Position numbers and translations under genes: made by a program. The notes under the pieces were generated by a model. That model was given only the letters and a program-made list of their open reading frames with translations, did no database searches and was not told the origin of the DNA. A stretch of 64,000 nt of DNA from Nisaea sp. (GTDB lineage: Bacteria; Pseudomonadota; Alphaproteobacteria; Thalassobaculales; Thalassobaculaceae), in contig NZ_JAXMNY010000001.1 in NCBI RefSeq assembly GCF_034670185.1, positions 1,736,001 to 1,800,000 on the forward strand, in the 5' to 3' direction. Shown here piece by piece: positions 53,116 through 61,714 of this stretch. Numbering within the stretch: the stretch's first letter is position 1; every line of letters starts with the position of its first letter.

Positions 53116-53119
<4 letters not shown>
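52019..53119 (+). CDS. glpT: Glycerol ABC transporter ATP-binding protein GlpT (degenerate signature)
   Basis: A 366-residue ATPase. Walker A 'GPSGCGKTT' (42-50), Walker B 'VIMFDEPLTVIDPH' and switch His 'VYVTHDQTEAL' (H199) are canonical. The ABC signature is replaced by 'GLTADGKQKISLGRGLVR' (139-156), lacking LSGGQ. It is the complement of GlpS, which has a good signature and a poor Walker A. The name follows the rhizobial glycerol operon, not the E. coli glycerol-3-phosphate antiporter. GGAGAGAG precedes the ATG, and the TGA overlaps glpP. Confidence 0.88.
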
Positions 53120-53979
<860 letters not shown>

Positions 53980-53980
53980 C

Positions 53981-54790
53981 ATGAACGCGAAGAAAACCGC
54001 CGGCTGGCTGGTACCGAGCCTCTATATCCTGTTCCTGATGCTGCCGATCTACTGGCTGATCAACATGTCGTTCAAAACCACGAACGAGATCCTAGGCAGC
54101 TTCACGCTCTATCCGCAGGAGTTCACGCTCGACAATTACATCACCATCTTCACCGACCCGACCTGGTACATGGGCTATGTGAACTCGATCACCTATGTGA
54201 CCCTGAACACGGCGATCTCGGTCGCGGTCGCGCTGCCCGCAGCCTATGCCTTCTCGCGCTACCGCTTCATCGGCGACAAACACCTGTTCTTCTGGCTGCT
54301 GACCAACCGGATGGCCCCGCCGGCGGTCTTCGCCCTGCCCTTCTTCCAGCTCTATTCGGCTGTCGGCCTGTTCGACACACACATCGCCGTGGCGCTGGCC
54401 CACACGCTCTTCAACATCCCGCTCGCTGTCTGGATCCTCGAAGGGTTCATGTCGGGCGTGCCGCGCGAGCTGGACGAGACGGCTTACGTGGACGGGCATT
54501 CCTTCTGGAGCTTCTTCCTGAAAATCTTCGTGCCGACCATCGCCGCCGGGATTGGCGTCGCCTGCTTCTTCTGCTTCATGTTCTCCTGGGTCGAGTTACT
54601 GCTAGCCAAGACCCTGACTGCGGTCGACGCGAAACCCATCGCGGCGACCATGACCAAGACAGCGAGTTCGTCAGGCTACGAGCTCGGGTTATTGGCCGCG
54701 GCGGGTACGCTGACAATCATCCCGGGCGCCTTCGTGATCTATTTCGTCCGCAACTACATCGCCAAGGGCTTCGCCCTCGGGCGGGTCTAG
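53981..54790 (+). CDS. glpQ: Glycerol ABC transporter permease GlpQ
   Basis: A 269-residue MalG/UgpE-type permease with six predicted segments. It begins 'GWLVPSLYILFLMLPIYWLI', and the EAA loop is 'VPRELDETAYVDGHSFWSFF'. It starts one base after the glpP stop. It is the second half of the pore. The name follows the rhizobial operon and not the E. coli phosphodiesterase of the same symbol. Confidence 0.9.
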   Translation: MNAKKTAGWLVPSLYILFLMLPIYWLINMSFKTTNEILGSFTLYPQEFTLDNYITIFTDPTWYMGYVNSITYVTLNTAISVAVALPAAYAFSRYRFIGDKHLFFWLLTNRMAPPAVFALPFFQLYSAVGLFDTHIAVALAHTLFNIPLAVWILEGFMSGVPRELDETAYVDGHSFWSFFLKIFVPTIAAGIGVACFFCFMFSWVELLLAKTLTAVDAKPIAATMTKTASSSGYELGLLAAAGTLTIIPGAFVIYFVRNYIAKGFALGRV

Positions 54791-54804
54791 GAAGGAGACA
54801 GCTC

Positions 54805-55086
54805 ATGGGACTAAGCTGGATGGCCTGGACCTGGCCCACCGCCGCCTTCTTCATCTTCATCGCCTGCTGCCTCGGCACCATGACCATGCTGGAGCTGCGC
54901 AATCCCGGCGGTGCCCCGCGCGACGGCGTGCTTGGGTTGACGACAACGCGCGGCGATCGACTGTTCATCTGGCTGCTCGGGAGCGCGTTTATTTTCCTGG
55001 CATGGCTCGGGCTTGTCAGCACATTGCTTTGGGTCCCGCTGGGGATTGCAATTGTCTTCGGGCTGCTGGTGTTCCGGTACGTGTGA
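54805..55086 (+). CDS. DUF2160 small membrane protein of the glycerol operon
   Basis: A 93-residue protein with two to three hydrophobic segments ('WPTAAFFIFIACCLGTMTML', 'LFIWLLGSAFIFLAWLGLV', 'WVPLGIAIVFGLLVF') and a short polar loop 'ELRNPGGAPRDGVLGLTTTR'. It matches DUF2160, a family found in glycerol ABC operons, but its function is unknown. It lies 14 bases after glpQ with AAGGAGA before the ATG, so it is part of the operon. A role in assembling or regulating the importer is inferred from position alone. Confidence 0.85.
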   Translation: MGLSWMAWTWPTAAFFIFIACCLGTMTMLELRNPGGAPRDGVLGLTTTRGDRLFIWLLGSAFIFLAWLGLVSTLLWVPLGIAIVFGLLVFRYV

Positions 55087-55164
55087 GGCAAAGAGAACCG
55101 GCCTACCCCTCACCCAATCGGTTTCTCATTAAACGGACAGCGTAATTAGCGATGCGGGCCACAT

Positions 55165-55869
55165 TCAGACGCTGACACCGAAAAGCCAGCCGACGCCGGC
55201 CGTGACAGCCATTGCAAATACGCCCCAAACCATCACACGCAAAGTGGCGCGCAAAACGGGCGCCCCTCCCGCTTTCGCTCCCGAAGCGCCTAGAGCGGCT
55301 AAAGCGATCACAGTAACAACAAGGACAACAGGAACAATCGAATCTGCGGGTGCGAAAAAGGCGGCCAACAGCGGGATCGCCGCCACGACACAGAACGTCA
55401 GGCCCGAAGTGATCGCAGCTTGGAGCGGGTTGGCCGCGTGTACTTCCGACAGCCCCAGCTCGTCCCGCACATGGGCGCCAAGCGCATCTTTCTCGGTGAG
55501 TTCTTTTGCAACCAAAAGGGCTGTCTCCGGACTGAGCCCTTTCTCTCGATAGAGGGCCGCGAGCTCCGCAAGCTCCTCGTCCGGAAGATCCTGCAACGCC
55601 TCGGTTTCCCGAGCGATGTCTGCCCGTTCCACGTCCGACTGCGAAGACACGGATACGTATTCGCCTGCAGCCATCGACATCGCGCCTGCCGAGAGGCCCG
55701 CAATTCCAGCTATTATGACGGTGCTTGGATCGGGATCGGCCGCCGCCACCCCGACGATCAAAGAGGAGACGGAAACGACCCCGTCATTTGCGCCAAGCAC
55801 GGCTGCGCGCAACCATCCGCTTCGCGTGATGAAGTGAGGGTCTCCCGGGTGGGCTGACGCTTGGGGCAT
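55165..55869 (-). CDS. VIT1/CCC1-family iron/manganese transporter
   Basis: A 234-residue membrane protein. The N-terminal domain 'RAAVLGANDGVVSVSSLIVG' and 'GLSAGAMSMAAGEYVSVSSQ' carries the conserved charged helices of the VIT family, and a central acidic helical loop ('REKGLSPETALLVAKELTEK') corresponds to the cytoplasmic metal-binding domain. Three C-terminal membrane helices follow. It probably exports Fe(II) or Mn(II) by proton antiport. It stands alone with no visible Irr- or Fur-type box. Confidence 0.88.
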   Translation of the reverse strand: MPQASAHPGDPHFITRSGWLRAAVLGANDGVVSVSSLIVGVAAADPDPSTVIIAGIAGLSAGAMSMAAGEYVSVSSQSDVERADIARETEALQDLPDEELAELAALYREKGLSPETALLVAKELTEKDALGAHVRDELGLSEVHAANPLQAAITSGLTFCVVAAIPLLAAFFAPADSIVPVVLVVTVIALAALGASGAKAGGAPVLRATLRVMVWGVFAMAVTAGVGWLFGVSV

Positions 55870-55990
55870 ATTGTTGCCTTTCCAAATTTGAAACTGAGTC
55901 TACATGTTTAACCAAACGGCTCGCCCGTGGAACTGGGAGCTGTGACCTCTGCCATGAGAGCTCCGGCCTAAAGGAGCCTTCTCAGCTTCG

Positions 55991-56007
55991 GCTTTCGGCA
56001 CGAAAGC
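55991..56007. other. Short perfect hairpin in the VIT/CMD divergent region
   Basis: GCTTTCG (55991-55997) and CGAAAGC (56001-56007) flank GCA. It lies in the 230-base region between divergent genes. It may be an operator or a leader hairpin for the CMD gene; no known box is recognised. Confidence 0.3.
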
Positions 56008-56099
56008 AATGCCGAGTGCTCCCTTCCCTTTAAGCCGATTTATCGTCCATCGTCTGAACCGACCCTCCTGTCCGCACCAGTTCTCCGGAGACTTTTCTG

Positions 56100-56687
56100 A
56101 TGGACCGCCTTCCTAAACTTACCCCCGGCAATCTCGCTCCGAAACAGGCCGAACTCTATGAAGCAATCACCGGGGGCGTGCGTTTCAAATCAGGCCCGGG
56201 CATCGACATGATGGAGCAGAGCGGTGCATTGCGCGGTCCATTCAATGCCTGGCTACACACGCCGGAGACCGGAGAAGCCGCACAGGCGCTCGGCGTGAAG
56301 CTGCGGTTCGAATCCTCACTCTCCGGCGCAATGCGGGAAGCTGCGATCCTTACCGTCGCGAAACACTGGCGCTCCCAATACGAATGGTGGGCACATGAGC
56401 AGATCGCCCTGAAGGAAGGCATGACACCGGATGAGATTGCCGCCATCAAGCGTGGTGAGGCACCGGCGGACAATCCCGACCTCGGTTCAATTCAGAAATT
56501 TGTCGCTGAGTTGATGCAGGCGGGCGATGTTTCGGACGAAACCTATGCCGACACCCATGCGCGCATCGGCGACCGGGGCATGGCGGATCTCGTCACCCTT
56601 GCGGGCTATTACGCAATGATCTCGGCAAACCTGAATGTCTTCCGCGTCTCAGTTCCAGACGGAGAAGAAGAACCGTTCAAGGACTGA
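56100..56687 (+). CDS. Carboxymuconolactone decarboxylase (CMD) family protein
   Basis: A 195-residue helical protein. The CMD core 'REAAILTVAKHWRSQYEWWA' and 'HEQIALKEGMTPDEIAAIKR' is clear, but the CxxC of AhpD-type peroxidases is absent, so a peroxidase role is unlikely. Related proteins act as decarboxylases or are uncharacterised. It is monocistronic between the VIT-type gene and the convergent HU gene. Confidence 0.85.
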   Translation: MDRLPKLTPGNLAPKQAELYEAITGGVRFKSGPGIDMMEQSGALRGPFNAWLHTPETGEAAQALGVKLRFESSLSGAMREAAILTVAKHWRSQYEWWAHEQIALKEGMTPDEIAAIKRGEAPADNPDLGSIQKFVAELMQAGDVSDETYADTHARIGDRGMADLVTLAGYYAMISANLNVFRVSVPDGEEEPFKD

Positions 56688-56715
56688 CAGAAACGGCCGT
56701 CCAAATCGCGGGCAC

Positions 56716-56739
56716 AAAAAAACCGCCTCGCGGGCGGTT
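56716..56739 (-). terminator. Intrinsic terminator of the HU gene
   Basis: AACCGCC (56721-56727) and GGCGGTT (56733-56739) form a stem with loop TCGCG. On the minus strand it runs into seven U residues (56716-56722). It is preceded by another strong hairpin at 56760-56791. Confidence 0.8.
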
Positions 56740-56759
56740 GGGGGGATCTGATCCGAAAC

Positions 56760-56791
56760 GATCCGGGCGCGGCTAACGCCGCGCCCGGATC
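56760..56791 (-). repeat. Perfect 14-base inverted repeat just downstream of the HU gene
   Basis: The arms 56760-56773 and 56778-56791 are fully complementary around a TAAC loop. It lies 10 bases after the HU stop and before the U-run terminator. It probably protects the 3' end of the HU mRNA or helps termination. Confidence 0.65.
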
Positions 56792-56801
56792 GAAGGAAGA
56801 A

Positions 56802-57080
56802 TCAGCCGCCGTTAACAGCGGTTTTCAGAGCCTGACCGGCTTTGAACTTCGCCTGCTTGGACGCGGCAATATTGATGGTTTCGCCGGTCCGCGGGTTACG
56901 GCCAGTGGTCGCAGCGCGCTCGGAAACGGAGAAGGTGCCGAAGCCGACAAGACGGACATCGCCACCGCTCTTCAGCGTATCGGTTACCGCGTCGATCACA
57001 CCATTGACCGCTGCTTCGGCCTGAGACTGGGTGAGGCCGGTTTTGGTAGCAACCGCTGCGCTGAGTTCGGATTTATTCAT
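56802..57080 (-). CDS. hupB: HU-family histone-like DNA-binding protein
   Basis: A 92-residue nucleoid protein. It starts 'MNKSELSAAVATKTGLTQSQ', has the dimer core 'GGDVRLVGFGTFSVSERAA' and the DNA-clasping arm 'GRNPRTGETINIAASKQAKF' with the intercalating Pro. It bends and compacts DNA. The ATG at 57080 has GGGAG upstream and matches the family start. Tandem hairpins follow, the second with a long U run. Confidence 0.95.
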   Translation of the reverse strand: MNKSELSAAVATKTGLTQSQAEAAVNGVIDAVTDTLKSGGDVRLVGFGTFSVSERAATTGRNPRTGETINIAASKQAKFKAGQALKTAVNGG

Positions 57081-57590
57081 GAACTGATCTCCCGTTGATG
57101 ATGGCCGAAGTCTCTGGGATTCTCGTTCCCGCTGCAAGCCCCGGAATTGCTCAAAAATATGAGTTTTCTCACGAGATTCGCCGCTAATTTTCGACACTTG
57201 CCCGAACCAAATTAAATATCCCTTTAAATCAAAGCCTTACGGAAACCCGCGTTAAATCTGATGTGAACAACACAGCCAATAAGCGTGGCCAAAAAGTGGC
57301 AAAAAACCGCACTGGAGCGGCACTTTCGGCCCATCTGAACGGCCAAAACACACCGACTCAGGCAGAATCAATTGCAAAGCGGATTGGCGTTAACCCTATT
57401 CAACTTGAAAGTCCTGGCGCTCGGTCGGGAGTCCGAGCGAGACCAAAGTGCTTGAAGCACGCGTCCGGCCGGTTGCCGCGAGTTCATCGATAGAGACTGT
57501 ATCGGGTTCATCAACGCTGGTATGGATCACCGCAAACTGGATATCGCCAGTGCCTGCCCGAAGATAGCCACTCAAAAGGATACACTTGAT
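57081..57590. other. Intergenic region between divergent HU and thioesterase genes
   Basis: About 510 bases. The part nearest HU (57150-57260) is AT-rich with several A/T tracts and probably holds the HU promoter. A 76-codon frame beginning with GTG at 57263 is low in hydrophobic residues, has no Shine-Dalgarno and no recognised domain, so I do not call it a gene. Nothing else is recognised. Confidence 0.5.
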
Positions 57591-58019
57591 ATGAACGAAG
57601 AGCGCGCACGCGCGCGGTTCGAGACCGCGCTTGCAACCTACCGCCAGGAGTTCGAGACCTTCTTTCTGGCGCGGTTGCTGGATCTCGGTTTCGAATATGA
57701 AGAAGAGCTCTGCCGGGTCCGCTTTCCCGTCGAGGATTTCCTGTTCAATCCCCAGGGCAGCCTGCATGGCGGTGCCATCGCCACGGTCATGGATATCTCC
57801 ATGGGCCATCTGCTGAAACATATAACGGGCACCGGCGGCGCCACGCTTGAGATGAAAGTGCAGTATATGCGGCCGCTGACCGGCGGCATGGCTACCTGCG
57901 AAGGCCGGGTCCTGCGGCGCGGGCGGTCGCTTTGCTTTCTTGAGTCCCGGCTGTTCGGCGAAGACGACAAGCTCGCCGCCATGGCAACCTCGACCTGGAA
58001 ACTGCCGTCACCGAAATAA
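57591..58019 (+). CDS. PaaI-type hotdog-fold thioesterase
   Basis: A 142-residue protein. The hotdog active-site segment 'NPQGSLHGGAIATVMDISMG' is typical of PaaI/YbgC-like acyl-CoA thioesterases, followed by 'LEMKVQYMRPLTGG' and 'CEGRVLRRGRSLCFLESRLF'. It hydrolyses an acyl- or aryl-CoA. The ATG at 57591 has AAAGGA 11 bases upstream, and earlier in-frame starts add an unconserved leader. No CoA-pathway gene is adjacent, so the substrate is unknown. Confidence 0.85.
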   Translation: MNEERARARFETALATYRQEFETFFLARLLDLGFEYEEELCRVRFPVEDFLFNPQGSLHGGAIATVMDISMGHLLKHITGTGGATLEMKVQYMRPLTGGMATCEGRVLRRGRSLCFLESRLFGEDDKLAAMATSTWKLPSPK

Positions 58020-58029
58020 CCGCAGTGCG

Positions 58030-58572
58030 TCAGGGTAATTTCGCAGCCTTTATCATGATCATGTCGGAGTTGCGGCGTCCCTCTGGCCCAGGGGATTCCA
58101 TCCATCTCGCCACCGTCACCCCAAGGAGGCCAGAGACCGGAGCTTCAGGATTGTCGGAGAGCGGCAACAACAGCCGCTCTCCGAACGCATAACGGTTCAC
58201 CGTATTGTAGACTTGGCCCTTCATGCAGACGATCGCGCCATCCCGGATCACCGGCATCCAGCGTCTGGTCACAAAATCCTTTACGTCCGGCTTCAGGATA
58301 TCGCCCAAGGTCTTCCCCTTGAGATTTCCGTGCCCGAAGTTCTCCGCAATCTCGGTACCGGCCACGCGATAGCGGAACACATCCGGTTCTTCAAAATCGA
58401 CAGGATAGATGCAGGACAACAAGGCGCCTATTTCACTGGGGTCGATGTCCTGACGGGAAGGTGCAAGCCGACCGTCGCGTTTACCGCTCCAGTATTTCAG
58501 CAGATCCAGAAGACGCGGGTCCTCGATATAATCCGTCACGTCTTCCAAAGAAGACACCCACTTGTTCGTCAT
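58030..58572 (-). CDS. PAS-domain protein (PAS_5 type)
   Basis: A 180-residue single-domain protein. 'LLDLLKYWSGKRDGRLAPSR' then 'QDIDPSEIGALLSCIYPVDF' and 'FRYRVAGTEIAENFGHGNLKG' match the alphaproteobacterial PAS_5 family. It has no kinase, cyclase or HTH domain, so it may sense a ligand or partner an unknown effector. The ATG at 58572 has GGAAG upstream; an ATG at 58593 is possible. It is convergent with the thioesterase, ten bases apart. Confidence 0.82.
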   Translation of the reverse strand: MTNKWVSSLEDVTDYIEDPRLLDLLKYWSGKRDGRLAPSRQDIDPSEIGALLSCIYPVDFEEPDVFRYRVAGTEIAENFGHGNLKGKTLGDILKPDVKDFVTRRWMPVIRDGAIVCMKGQVYNTVNRYAFGERLLLPLSDNPEAPVSGLLGVTVARWMESPGPEGRRNSDMIMIKAAKLP

Positions 58573-58674
58573 TCCGGCTTCCATACAGTCCATACCCTAT
58601 AGGAGGCGTCATTCCCTGTTAGAGTGAGGCGCCTCGCCGCCGCCCGATCTGAGCAAGCGGCGTGCATTGCATTA

Positions 58675-59571
58675 TCAATCCGCTTTCAGCAAGAACGGAA
58701 GCAACTGCTTAAGGACGATCTCCGGCGCTTCTTCCGGCAGGAAATGACCGCACGGGGCCGGACCGCCCTCCACCGTACTGCTGCTCCATTCCCGCCAGGT
58801 ACCCAGCGGATCGGCAGTGCCGCCGGGGCCCCCGAAGCCCCTCACCGCACCGAACATAAACAGCAGCGGACAGGAAAGCGTCCGCCCTTCCTGCCGGTCG
58901 GCCCTGTCATGTGCCACGTCAATGGTGGCTCCGGCGCGGTAATCCTCGCAAGTGCCCTCAATAGCGGCCGGGTCCCGCATGGCTTTCAGATAAGCCGCCA
59001 TCGCGTCCTTCTGAAAAGTAAAGTCCGGGGCCGCCCATTTGCGCATCAGGTAGCTATAGAAGAAGTCCGGATCATTACCGATCATGGTCTCAGGCACCGG
59101 CGCAGGCTGCGCCAGATAGGACCAGTGAAAGCCGCCGACCGCACCGGCAAGATCCAGTTTTTCCCACATGTTGAGGGTCGGAATGACGTCGAGTGAGCAG
59201 AACCGCGTGGCCTGCTCCGGGTGATCCATACAGAGCCGGAAGCCGACCCGTGCGCCCCGATCATGCCCTACGACGGCGAAACGCTCATAACCGAGCGCCG
59301 CCATCACCTCGACAAGATCCCGCGCCATTTCCCGCTTGCTGTGCGCCGAATGATCGGGCGACGGCGCGGGTTTTCCGCTCGCGCCGTAACCGCGCAAGTC
59401 AGGCACGATCACCGTGAACTTCTCAGCCAATGCCGGGGCGATCTTGTGCCAGCAATCGCCGGTCTGCGGAAATCCGTGGATCAGCAGCACCGGATCACCT
59501 TTGCCGGCAGACCTGACGAAAATCTCGGTTCCGCTGGTCGCTACTCTCTCCGTCTTGAAGCCCTCAAGCAT
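58675..59571 (-). CDS. Alpha/beta-hydrolase with the fluoroacetate (haloacetate) dehalogenase residue set
   Basis: A 298-residue hydrolase. The nucleophile Asp is in 'VVGHDRGARVGFRLCMDHPE' (D104) with the two carboxylate-binding Arg (R105, R108). Asp128 and the halide-binding His149/Trp150 are in 'GFHWSYLAQPAPVPE', Tyr211 in 'CEDYRAGATID' and the catalytic His276 in 'APCGHFLPEEAPE'. Together these reproduce the fluoroacetate dehalogenase active site, which releases fluoride and glycolate. Related epoxide hydrolases lack this Arg pair. The ATG at 59571 overlaps the upstream hydrolase gene by 8 bases with GGGAGAG before it. Confidence 0.8.
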   Translation of the reverse strand: MLEGFKTERVATSGTEIFVRSAGKGDPVLLIHGFPQTGDCWHKIAPALAEKFTVIVPDLRGYGASGKPAPSPDHSAHSKREMARDLVEVMAALGYERFAVVGHDRGARVGFRLCMDHPEQATRFCSLDVIPTLNMWEKLDLAGAVGGFHWSYLAQPAPVPETMIGNDPDFFYSYLMRKWAAPDFTFQKDAMAAYLKAMRDPAAIEGTCEDYRAGATIDVAHDRADRQEGRTLSCPLLFMFGAVRGFGGPGGTADPLGTWREWSSSTVEGGPAPCGHFLPEEAPEIVLKQLLPFLLKAD

Positions 59572-60397
59572 CACTCTCTCCCGCTTCGAAGCGCACGGTT
59601 CCAGTGAGGAACGCGGCAATTTCTGTTGTCACTGTTTCAGCAGCTTCCAGGTGCGGCGAATGCCGGCAATCCGGGATCATGTGGATCGTCACCGGACCGC
59701 CGACACGTTCCGCCACCACCTCGACCTGGGCCCTGGTGCCGTACTGGTCCTGCTCACCCTGAAGGCACAGGACAGGGACCGAGACAGTATCCAGGAAGTG
59801 CCGGATATCCCATGATCTGAAACCCGGATCGAGCCAGGCATCGTTCCAGCCCCGGAAGGCCGTATCGACATGCGCGTGATATTTGCCAAGGCGGGAGCGC
59901 AGGTCTCCATCTGAATACGCCGTCCGCGCTTCCGCGATGGCATCGAGACCCATTGCTTCGGTGAAGAAATGCGGCGCCATCAGAACCACGCCCCGAACCC
60001 GCGGATCGCGCTGCGCCCCGGCATGAATAGCCGCTATGGATGCGCCGTCACTGTGGCCAATCAGGATACCGTCTGTGAATCCGATGGCACCCAGAACTTC
60101 CGGAAGCACGGCGACGGCCTCACGGGTCATATAGTCAAGCGGGCGCGGCAACGGACAAGCATCGGAGCGTCCATACCCTGCGCGGGAATAGGCAAACACG
60201 CCACATCCCGTTTCAGCGACGAGCTTCTCTGGGAAATCGCGCCAGAGATCGACACAGCCGAGGCCTTCATGGAGGAGCACAAGAGTCGGCGCCTGTCCCG
60301 GCGGCGGGCCGACCGTATAGGCCTCCAGTATCGCACCGCCGGCCTGCACGCTGCCTGCAGCGCCTGCTTCATCCCAGAAATATGCCTGACCGGCCAT
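59564..60397 (-). CDS. Alpha/beta-hydrolase (serine nucleophile)
   Basis: A 277-residue hydrolase. It has the oxyanion segment 'LVLLHEGLGCVDLWRDFPEK', nucleophile elbow 'GHSDGASIA', acid residue region 'LCLQGEQDQYG' and catalytic His in 'IPDCRHSPHLEAAE'. The family covers esterases and C-C hydrolases. It precedes and overlaps the dehalogenase-like gene by 8 bases, so the two are co-expressed. The substrate is not known. Confidence 0.85.
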   Translation of the reverse strand: MAGQAYFWDEAGAAGSVQAGGAILEAYTVGPPPGQAPTLVLLHEGLGCVDLWRDFPEKLVAETGCGVFAYSRAGYGRSDACPLPRPLDYMTREAVAVLPEVLGAIGFTDGILIGHSDGASIAAIHAGAQRDPRVRGVVLMAPHFFTEAMGLDAIAEARTAYSDGDLRSRLGKYHAHVDTAFRGWNDAWLDPGFRSWDIRHFLDTVSVPVLCLQGEQDQYGTRAQVEVVAERVGGPVTIHMIPDCRHSPHLEAAETVTTEIAAFLTGTVRFEAGESDA

Positions 60398-60569
60398 TAC
60401 GTCCTCATCTGGATTTGCATCGCATCGCCCCGGTTAAACCCGCAACGTAAAGAAGGGAACACGCAACGGAATCTCGTTCAACCTCCGGAGTGGCATCATT
60501 GATTAAGTCCAAATGCACGAACGCTGTGCTGCACTTTTGGAGGTTGCGTTCACGCCACAGATCACAGAC

Positions 60570-60593
60570 AACGTACACATCAATGCATACGTT
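60570..60593. promoter_or_regulatory. Inverted repeat upstream of the dehydrogenase operon
   Basis: AACGTA (60570-60575) and TACGTT (60588-60593) are arms of an inverted repeat with a 12-base spacer, 26 bases before the operon start. The GntR regulator encoded as the third gene of that operon is the natural candidate to bind it. The match to known GntR sites is weak. Confidence 0.3.
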
Positions 60594-60619
60594 ATTTCTA
60601 TTTGTGGGATGTGTTCGAG

Positions 60620-61714
60620 ATGAGTAGCAACCGCGTCTATCGCATCGCCCTGTTCGACGGAGACGGTATCGGGCCTGAAATCATGGCCCCGACGCGGACC
60701 GTTCTGGATATGGTCTCGAAACGGGTTGGCCGCAAGCTGGAATTCGAGACCCTGCCGGCCGGCGCACAGCATTACGCGGAAACGGGCGAGGCGCTGCCCG
60801 CCTCCTCTATCGAGGCCGCTCGCAGCGCGGATGCTATTCTGCTTTCCGCGATGGGCCTGCCGAACATCCGCAAACAGGACGGGACCGAGATCACTCCGCA
60901 GATCGATCTTCGCTTCGCTCTCGGCCTCTATGCCGGTGTCCGCCCGGTGAAACTCTATAAAGGCCAGCCTACGCCGCTCGCCGATCCGCGCGCCTTCGAG
61001 ACCGATTTCGTGCTGATCCGGGAATCGACCGAGGGACTGTTCGCCCACATGCATGAGGGCAAGGTTGTCGATAACAGCTACGCGACCGAAACCCTGAGGA
61101 TCACCCGCGCGACCAGTGAAAAACTGTTCGACTTCGCCTTTCGTCTCGCCGGGCAGCGCGCCGCAAAGCGTGGCACACCAGGCCGGGTCACCTGCGTCGA
61201 CAAGGCAAACGTCTTCCGGTCCTTCTGGTTCTTCCGCTCGATCTTCGAGGAGCGGGCAAAGGCTTTCCCGGATATTGCCGCAGACAGCGCCTATGTGGAT
61301 GCCTTCGCCATGTGGATGGTGCAGAAGCCCTGGGAGTTCGATGTCGTCGTCACCGAAAACATGTTCGGGGACATTCTCTCCGATCTCGGCGCCGGCATCA
61401 TGGGGTCTCTCGGGCTCGCCCCATCGGCCGATATCGGGGACGAAAATGCGGTCTTCCAGCCCTGCCACGGCAGCGCTCCGGATATCGCTGGCAAAGGCTT
61501 GGCAAACCCGCTCGCCATGTTCCTTTCCGCCGGCATGATGCTGGAATGGCTCGCCGGGGAGCATGAGGACAGCGCGCTCTCCGAGGGGGCGCAGATGATC
61601 GAGGGCGCGGTCTCTAAAATTCTCAACAGCGGCTCGACCCTCACCCGTGATCTCGGCGGCGAGGCGGGCACACAGCAAATGTCGGATGCGATAATGGGCT
61701 TGGTAAGCGCATGA
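60620..61714 (+). CDS. Isocitrate/isopropylmalate dehydrogenase-family oxidoreductase (tartrate dehydrogenase-like)
   Basis: A 364-residue decarboxylating dehydrogenase. It has the N-terminal 'IALFDGDGIGPEIM', 'LLSAMGLPNIR', 'RFALGLYAGVRPVKLY', catalytic Lys in 'CVDKANVFRS', metal-binding 'VTENMFGDILSDLGAGIMG' and 'CHGSAPDIAGKGLANP'. The LYAGVRPVKLY segment is closer to tartrate/malate dehydrogenases than to leucine-pathway LeuB, and no leucine genes are near. It oxidises a 2-hydroxy acid with NAD. It begins an operon, overlapping the next gene by four bases. The start is the ATG at 60620. Confidence 0.85.
   Translation: MSSNRVYRIALFDGDGIGPEIMAPTRTVLDMVSKRVGRKLEFETLPAGAQHYAETGEALPASSIEAARSADAILLSAMGLPNIRKQDGTEITPQIDLRFALGLYAGVRPVKLYKGQPTPLADPRAFETDFVLIRESTEGLFAHMHEGKVVDNSYATETLRITRATSEKLFDFAFRLAGQRAAKRGTPGRVTCVDKANVFRSFWFFRSIFEERAKAFPDIAADSAYVDAFAMWMVQKPWEFDVVVTENMFGDILSDLGAGIMGSLGLAPSADIGDENAVFQPCHGSAPDIAGKGLANPLAMFLSAGMMLEWLAGEHEDSALSEGAQMIEGAVSKILNSGSTLTRDLGGEAGTQQMSDAIMGLVSA

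Noticed and set aside
57263..57493. A 76-codon frame upstream of the thioesterase gene.
   Set aside because: It has a GTG start without a ribosome-binding site, low hydrophobic content and no recognised domain.
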